Assembly: GCA_031292665.1 (NCBI GenBank)
Contig: JARLGR010000258.1
Location: 1 to 33,015 of the forward strand
Direction: 5' to 3'
DNA from: Mycobacterium sp.
GTDB taxonomy: Bacteria; Actinomycetota; Actinomycetes; Mycobacteriales; Mycobacteriaceae
Length of the DNA stretch: 33,015 bases
Shown here: piece by piece, positions 29,725 to 33,015 of the stretch
How the letters are laid out: each line of letters starts with the position of its first letter
Position numbering within the stretch: position 1 is the stretch's first letter
Program-made: the position numbers and the translations under genes
Notes under the pieces: generated by a model
The model's input: the letters and a program-made list of their open reading frames with translations, nothing else
Databases searched by the model: none
What the model was told of the DNA's origin: nothing

Positions 29725-30699
29725 ATGAAGGCAGCAGTCGTGCACGAGTGGGGCCAGCAGCCCCGCTACCTGGATTACGCTGAACCGCAGCCGAGCGACG
29801 GCGCCGTCGTAGCCGCGGTGGAAGCCTCGGCCCTGACCAACCTCAGCCGCCTGGTGATCATGGGAAAGCACTACAGCAGCAAGGAAATTCAGTTGCCCGC
29901 CATCGCCGGGGTGGACGGCGTGGCCCGCCTGGACGACGGCACCCGCGTGTACACCGGGGCGCTGGCGCCCTACGGGCTGATGGCCGAACGAACCCTGGTA
30001 GTGCCGGCCGGCGCCGTCCCGGTGCCCGAGCACGTCGACTCGGTCACCGCCGCGGCGGTACCCAATCCCGGCATCTCCGCATGGATGACCCTGGACTACG
30101 CCGCCCAGACCAAACCCGGCGACCACGTCCTGGTCCTCGGCGCCACCGGGGTCACCGGATCACTGGCTGTGCAGTTGGCCAAATCGGTGTTCGGGGCCGG
30201 GCGGGTGGTAGTGGCCGGCCGCAACTCCGCGCGGCTGGACTGGCTGCGCACCGTCGGAGCGGACGACGTCATTCGACTCGGCACCGACGACCTCACCGAA
30301 AGCGTTGTCGCCCAACACTCCGCGCGCCCGTTCGACGCGGTCATCGACTATCTCTGGGGTTCGCCCGCGCAAGAAGTTCTCGCAGCGCTGGCCGCCGCAC
30401 ATTCGTCGACGCATTTCCACGCCACCCGTTTCATCCAGGTCGGGGCAATGACCGGAGAGACCATCTCCGTCGATGCGTCGACTCTGCGCAGCACCGGCAT
30501 CACGCTGCAGGGTGTGGGCATCGGCAGCGTGCCGTTCGACGCCATCCTGCGGGCGCGCACCGAAGGGTTGCCCCGGATGTTCGCCATGCTCGAGGCCGGG
30601 GAATTGCACCTGACCACCGTGGCGCGGCCGCTGGCTGACATCGAAAACGTCTGGGCGGCAAAGGAACCGTCAGGCACCCGGGTTGTCATCACGCCGTAG
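29725..30699 (+). CDS. Quinone-oxidoreductase-like medium-chain dehydrogenase
   Basis: 324 aa with GAGGAG before ATG 29725. The GroES-like N-terminal domain (KAAVVHEWGQQPRYLDYAEP) is followed by the Rossmann domain with VLVLGATGVTGSLAVQLAK (NADPH binding) and FDAVIDYLWGSPA. No structural or catalytic zinc cysteines are seen, which places it with zinc-independent quinone oxidoreductases. Substrate unknown. Expression is probably controlled by the divergent MarR protein. Confidence 0.85.
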   Translation: MKAAVVHEWGQQPRYLDYAEPQPSDGAVVAAVEASALTNLSRLVIMGKHYSSKEIQLPAIAGVDGVARLDDGTRVYTGALAPYGLMAERTLVVPAGAVPVPEHVDSVTAAAVPNPGISAWMTLDYAAQTKPGDHVLVLGATGVTGSLAVQLAKSVFGAGRVVVAGRNSARLDWLRTVGADDVIRLGTDDLTESVVAQHSARPFDAVIDYLWGSPAQEVLAALAAAHSSTHFHATRFIQVGAMTGETISVDASTLRSTGITLQGVGIGSVPFDAILRARTEGLPRMFAMLEAGELHLTTVARPLADIENVWAAKEPSGTRVVITP

Positions 30700-30700
30700 C

Positions 30701-30728
30701 ACCGGCCATCTCCCCGCGAATAGCCGGT
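30701..30728. terminator. Hairpin between convergent genes
   Basis: ACCGGC (30701-30706) and GCCGGT (30723-30728) can pair with a 16-base loop in the 45-bp gap between two convergent genes. There is no U-tract, so if it terminates it is a weak or factor-dependent site. Confidence 0.3.
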
Positions 30729-30744
30729 TGGCTACCAGGGTTCG

Positions 30745-31833
30745 TTAGGAGAGGTTGCTGACCGCGGCGGCCACTTTGGACTGGAAGCCCGGCGGGAGCG
30801 GAATGTAGCCGCTCTTGGTGAGGTCGGTCTGCCCGACTGTGGTGGTGGATTGCAGAAAAGCCTTCACAGCCTTACCGACCTCGGCATCGGGATTCTTGGA
30901 GCAGACGAGTTCGTAACTGGCCAGCATGATGGGGTACACCCCCTTATCAGTCGTACTATAAATCGCCGACAGGTCGACGATGATGTTGTCGCCTTGACCG
31001 GAGACCTTCGCGCCCGCAAGGGTTTTGCCTACCCAGTCGTCGCCGATATGAACGATTCCCGCTTGCGTTCGGATGTCTGCTGCGGCCATGTTTTGATTGA
31101 TGGCGTAGGACCATTCGTTGTAGCTAATGGCGCCTTCGGTCTTGGTGACCAATGCGGAAGTGCCTTCGTTCCCAGGGGCACCTTGACCGACGCCACCGTG
31201 AAATACCTTGCCGGTTCCGCGATTCCACGCGCCCTGCGATGCTGCCTGAAGGTACTGCTGGAAGTTGTCGGTGGTTCCCGACTGGTCGGTGCGGTAGACG
31301 ACGTGGATGTCCTCGGCGGGCATCGTTCCGTTGAGCGCGGTGATTGCGGGGTCGTCCCAGCGTGTGACGACGCCGGTGAAGATTTTGGCGATCGTGGGCG
31401 CGTCCAGGGTGAGGACACTGACGGAGCCGAGGTTGAACGTGATCGCCAGCGGCCCGAAGATGACGGGCAGATTCCAGACGTCGGCACCGTTACACCGCTG
31501 CTTGGCAGCGGTGTATTCATCACCCTGTAGCGGTGAGTCTGATCCACCGAAATCCGTTTTGCCAGAGATGAATTCGTTGACTCCAGCGCCCGAGCCGTTG
31601 GACGTATAGGTCAGCGTCTGCCCAGGGCAGGCGTTCTGGTAGCTCTTGACGAAGTGGGTCATGGCGTTGGCTTGTGCGGTCGAACCGCTGGCGACGAGAT
31701 CCTTTTTGCCACCGCATTCGATCTTCGCGTTCTGGACGTACGGCTGGACGGGGCTTGTCGTGGCGCAAGCCGAAAGCGCGAGGGCCGATGCCGCGACGAG
31801 GTGGATGATGGCGCGGGATTTACTGGTTGTCAT
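30745..31833 (-). CDS. pstS: PstS-type phosphate-binding lipoprotein
   Basis: About 362 aa from ATG 31833, with GGGAG 10 bases upstream. Signal peptide with lipobox: SRAIIHLVAASALALSAC, lipidated cysteine near residue 21. The mature protein has the PstS signature: LVASGSTAQANAM, YTSNGSGAGVNEFISGKTDFGGSD for phosphate-binding loops, and VVYRTDQSGTTDNFQQYL. It delivers phosphate to the PstCAB transporter, whose genes are not in the window. Its nearness to phoY2 fits a phosphate theme. The longer frame from 31965 has no site and an unlikely N-terminus. Confidence 0.92.
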   Translation of the reverse strand: MTTSKSRAIIHLVAASALALSACATTSPVQPYVQNAKIECGGKKDLVASGSTAQANAMTHFVKSYQNACPGQTLTYTSNGSGAGVNEFISGKTDFGGSDSPLQGDEYTAAKQRCNGADVWNLPVIFGPLAITFNLGSVSVLTLDAPTIAKIFTGVVTRWDDPAITALNGTMPAEDIHVVYRTDQSGTTDNFQQYLQAASQGAWNRGTGKVFHGGVGQGAPGNEGTSALVTKTEGAISYNEWSYAINQNMAAADIRTQAGIVHIGDDWVGKTLAGAKVSGQGDNIIVDLSAIYSTTDKGVYPIMLASYELVCSKNPDAEVGKAVKAFLQSTTTVGQTDLTKSGYIPLPPGFQSKVAAAVSNLS

Positions 31834-32393
31834 GGTGTTTGGGCTCCCTTGTTTCATTTCGGTTGATGACGATGTGCGCGGAATGTATGACAGCGAGTGT
31901 CGACGTCTGGGCTCGAGCCGATCGATTAATTCGGCTCCCGGCGGTGGTGGTGGGCCGCGCCGCAACCCGTGTCGTGACCTCCGAATTTGCGGCGACTCCT
32001 CGGTCCCGCAGAGAAGGCGCCCGGTGCCAGATGCGACCGATAGTGCGTCGGGATGGTGCGGTGCCCCTGCCGAGAAATTAGCTCAATATTCATTGAGTCA
32101 ATTTGAACTGAGGTAGATGCTGCGGTCAAGGTCCCCGGTTCAAATGGCCAGATGCGTCGTCGGCAATTCATCCGCAGTGCAGGTGGCATTCGTTCAACGG
32201 AGGTTCAGCGGCGCGGACCGGCGCGCAACAACCGTCGCGACCGCGTCGCTTCTCCGCTCCGCATCTACGGAAAGCGCAATCGGGTCGCACGGCGATCTTC
32301 CCGCTCTCGCCGAACGGCAGCCAGAAAATCTGAACCCGCCCGCTGACCGACCCCCGGATGAACTCGATGTTCACGAACTGTCCACTTGCGCAC
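31834..32393. other. Gene-free stretch between pstS and arsR
   Basis: About 560 bp with no supported gene; short open frames here lack ribosome sites and family features. CTCAAT-ATTC-ATTGAG at 32082-32097 is an inverted repeat in an AT-rich patch followed by TCAATTTGA, a possible operator about 250 bp from pstS and 325 bp from arsR. Confidence 0.45.
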
Positions 32394-32433
32394 CGATATC
32401 GATATCTGTCAATATCGATGAATGTCGATATCG
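32394..32433. promoter_or_regulatory. ArsR operator overlapping its own start codon
   Basis: CGATATCGATATC (32394-32406), AATATCGAT (32411-32419) and CGATATCG (32426-32433) form overlapping inverted repeats across the arsR start at 32422. This is typical ArsR-family self-regulation; the AT-rich palindromes stand out in the GC-rich context. Confidence 0.55.
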
Positions 32434-32802
32434 CCGGACGTGTCATCCATCGACGCATGCTGCGCCACCACCTCAATACTGCGGGAAGCGCTGACGGCGG
32501 AGGCTGCCGCAGAGATGACGATCAAGCTGAAGGCATTGGCCGACCCCGTGCGGCTGCGCCTGTTCAGTGCGGTCGCCACACGGGCGGGCGGCGAGGCGTG
32601 CGTATGCGATGTCTCCGACGGCCTCGACGTGAGCCAGCCGACGATTTCACACCATTTGAAGGTGCTGCGCGACGCGGGCCTGCTCACGTCGCAGCGCCGC
32701 GCATCGTGGGTGTACTACACCGTGGCCCCCGAAGCGCTGGCCAGCTTGTCCGCGTTTTTCAATCCGATCAACATCGATGCTCCCACCGAGGTGACCCTAT
32801 GA
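32422..32802 (+). CDS. arsR: ArsR-family arsenic-responsive repressor
   Basis: 126 aa. The N-terminal tail holds DACCATT, as in actinobacterial arsenic sensors. The HTH includes LKALADPVRLRLFSAV and DGLDVSQPTISHHLKVLRDAGLL. The metal-site segment is EACVCDVSD (like the classic ELCVCD of ArsR). The stop overlaps the next gene by ATGA. Next to an arsenite efflux gene, arsenic sensing is the best reading. No ribosome site precedes the ATG and the operator covers it, suggesting a short or leaderless transcript. Confidence 0.9.
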   Translation: MSISPDVSSIDACCATTSILREALTAEAAAEMTIKLKALADPVRLRLFSAVATRAGGEACVCDVSDGLDVSQPTISHHLKVLRDAGLLTSQRRASWVYYTVAPEALASLSAFFNPINIDAPTEVTL

Positions 32803-33015
32803 CCGACACTGTCCCAAACCCCACCGATGCGCATGTAATGGGCAAACTGTCCACACTGGACCGGTTTCTGCCGATGTGGATCGGTATCGCGATGGCCGCC
32901 GGCCTGCTGCTGGGCCACCAGATTCCGGGCCTGAACACCGCCATGGAAAAGGTTCAGGTGGACGGCATTTCGCTGCCCATCGCACTGGGGCTATTGATAA
33001 TGATGTACCCGGTGC
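32799..33015 (+). CDS. ACR3-type arsenite efflux permease, partial (cut by the window end)
   Basis: 72 codons of the N-terminus, starting ATG 32799 inside the arsR stop. The residues LSTLDRFLPMWIGIAMAAG and GLLLGHQIPG, then ISLPIALGLLIMMYPV are the first two helices of ACR3 (Arr3) family arsenite/H+ antiporters of the inner membrane. The gene continues beyond 33015. It forms an operon with arsR. Confidence 0.88.
   Translation, partial: MTDTVPNPTDAHVMGKLSTLDRFLPMWIGIAMAAGLLLGHQIPGLNTAMEKVQVDGISLPIALGLLIMMYPV

Noticed and set aside
30850..31530. 226-aa plus-strand frame opposite pstS
   Set aside because: Shadow of the pstS gene, which has a lipobox and phosphate-binding loops.

Overview
The window looks like a chromosome segment of a Mycobacterium/Mycolicibacterium-type actinomycete. 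It has high GC, frequent GTG starts and mycobacterial families (DUF2563-like, DesA1-type acyl-ACP desaturase, MpaB-type oxygenase, LCP protein, PhoY-type PhoU, PstS lipoprotein). The order tRNA-Lys/Glu/Asp/Phe, MpaB gene, TetR gene, desA1, dus, LCP gene and phoY2 matches what I recall around Rv0820-Rv0830 of M. tuberculosis. That synteny is from memory and was not checked.

Region 1 (1-6560) is a decayed mobile element lying against the 3' end of tRNA-Phe. It holds a frameshifted HUH-type rolling-circle Rep gene, a type VII secretion-like effector module (DUF2563-like protein, an effector gene cut by an in-frame TAG, and a coupled six-helix membrane protein), decayed copies of the Rep C-terminal tail, and an AbiE-like antitoxin with a truncated nucleotidyltransferase toxin. 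The last ~50 codons of a tyrosine integrase sit 23 bases from the tRNA-Phe end.

Region 2 (6583-7131) is the host tRNA cluster: Phe, Asp and Glu on the minus strand, and Lys on the plus strand.

Region 3 (7083-20636) is the main discovery: a ~13.5 kb phage-satellite-like island inserted in the tRNA-Lys gene. It is bounded by 49-bp direct repeats (46/49 identical) of the tRNA 3' half. CGTCCACA repeats, probable integrase arm-type sites, occur near both ends. The minus-strand genes run: AlpA/excisionase-like HTH, hypothetical protein, primase-polymerase/helicase, an iteron-rich putative origin, HGG zinc-finger protein, serine recombinase, 44-aa acidic ORF, tyrosine integrase and a 352-aa cargo protein. 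The left end carries a HindIII-family restriction-modification pair (predicted AAGCTT). The divergent arm has a lone, frameshifted major capsid gene, a 54-aa coupled ORF and a cluster of small genes. The content recalls phiRv1/phiRv2-type mycobacterial prophage remnants and capsid-carrying satellites.

Region 4 (20637-33015) is mostly ordinary chromosome: a hotdog thioesterase; a CmtR-like metal sensor coupled to a CDF transporter; an MpaB-type oxygenase divergent from a TetR gene; desA1, dus, an LCP cell-wall ligase and phoY2; a MarR gene divergent from an oxidoreductase; pstS; and the start of an arsR-acr3 arsenic operon cut by the window end.
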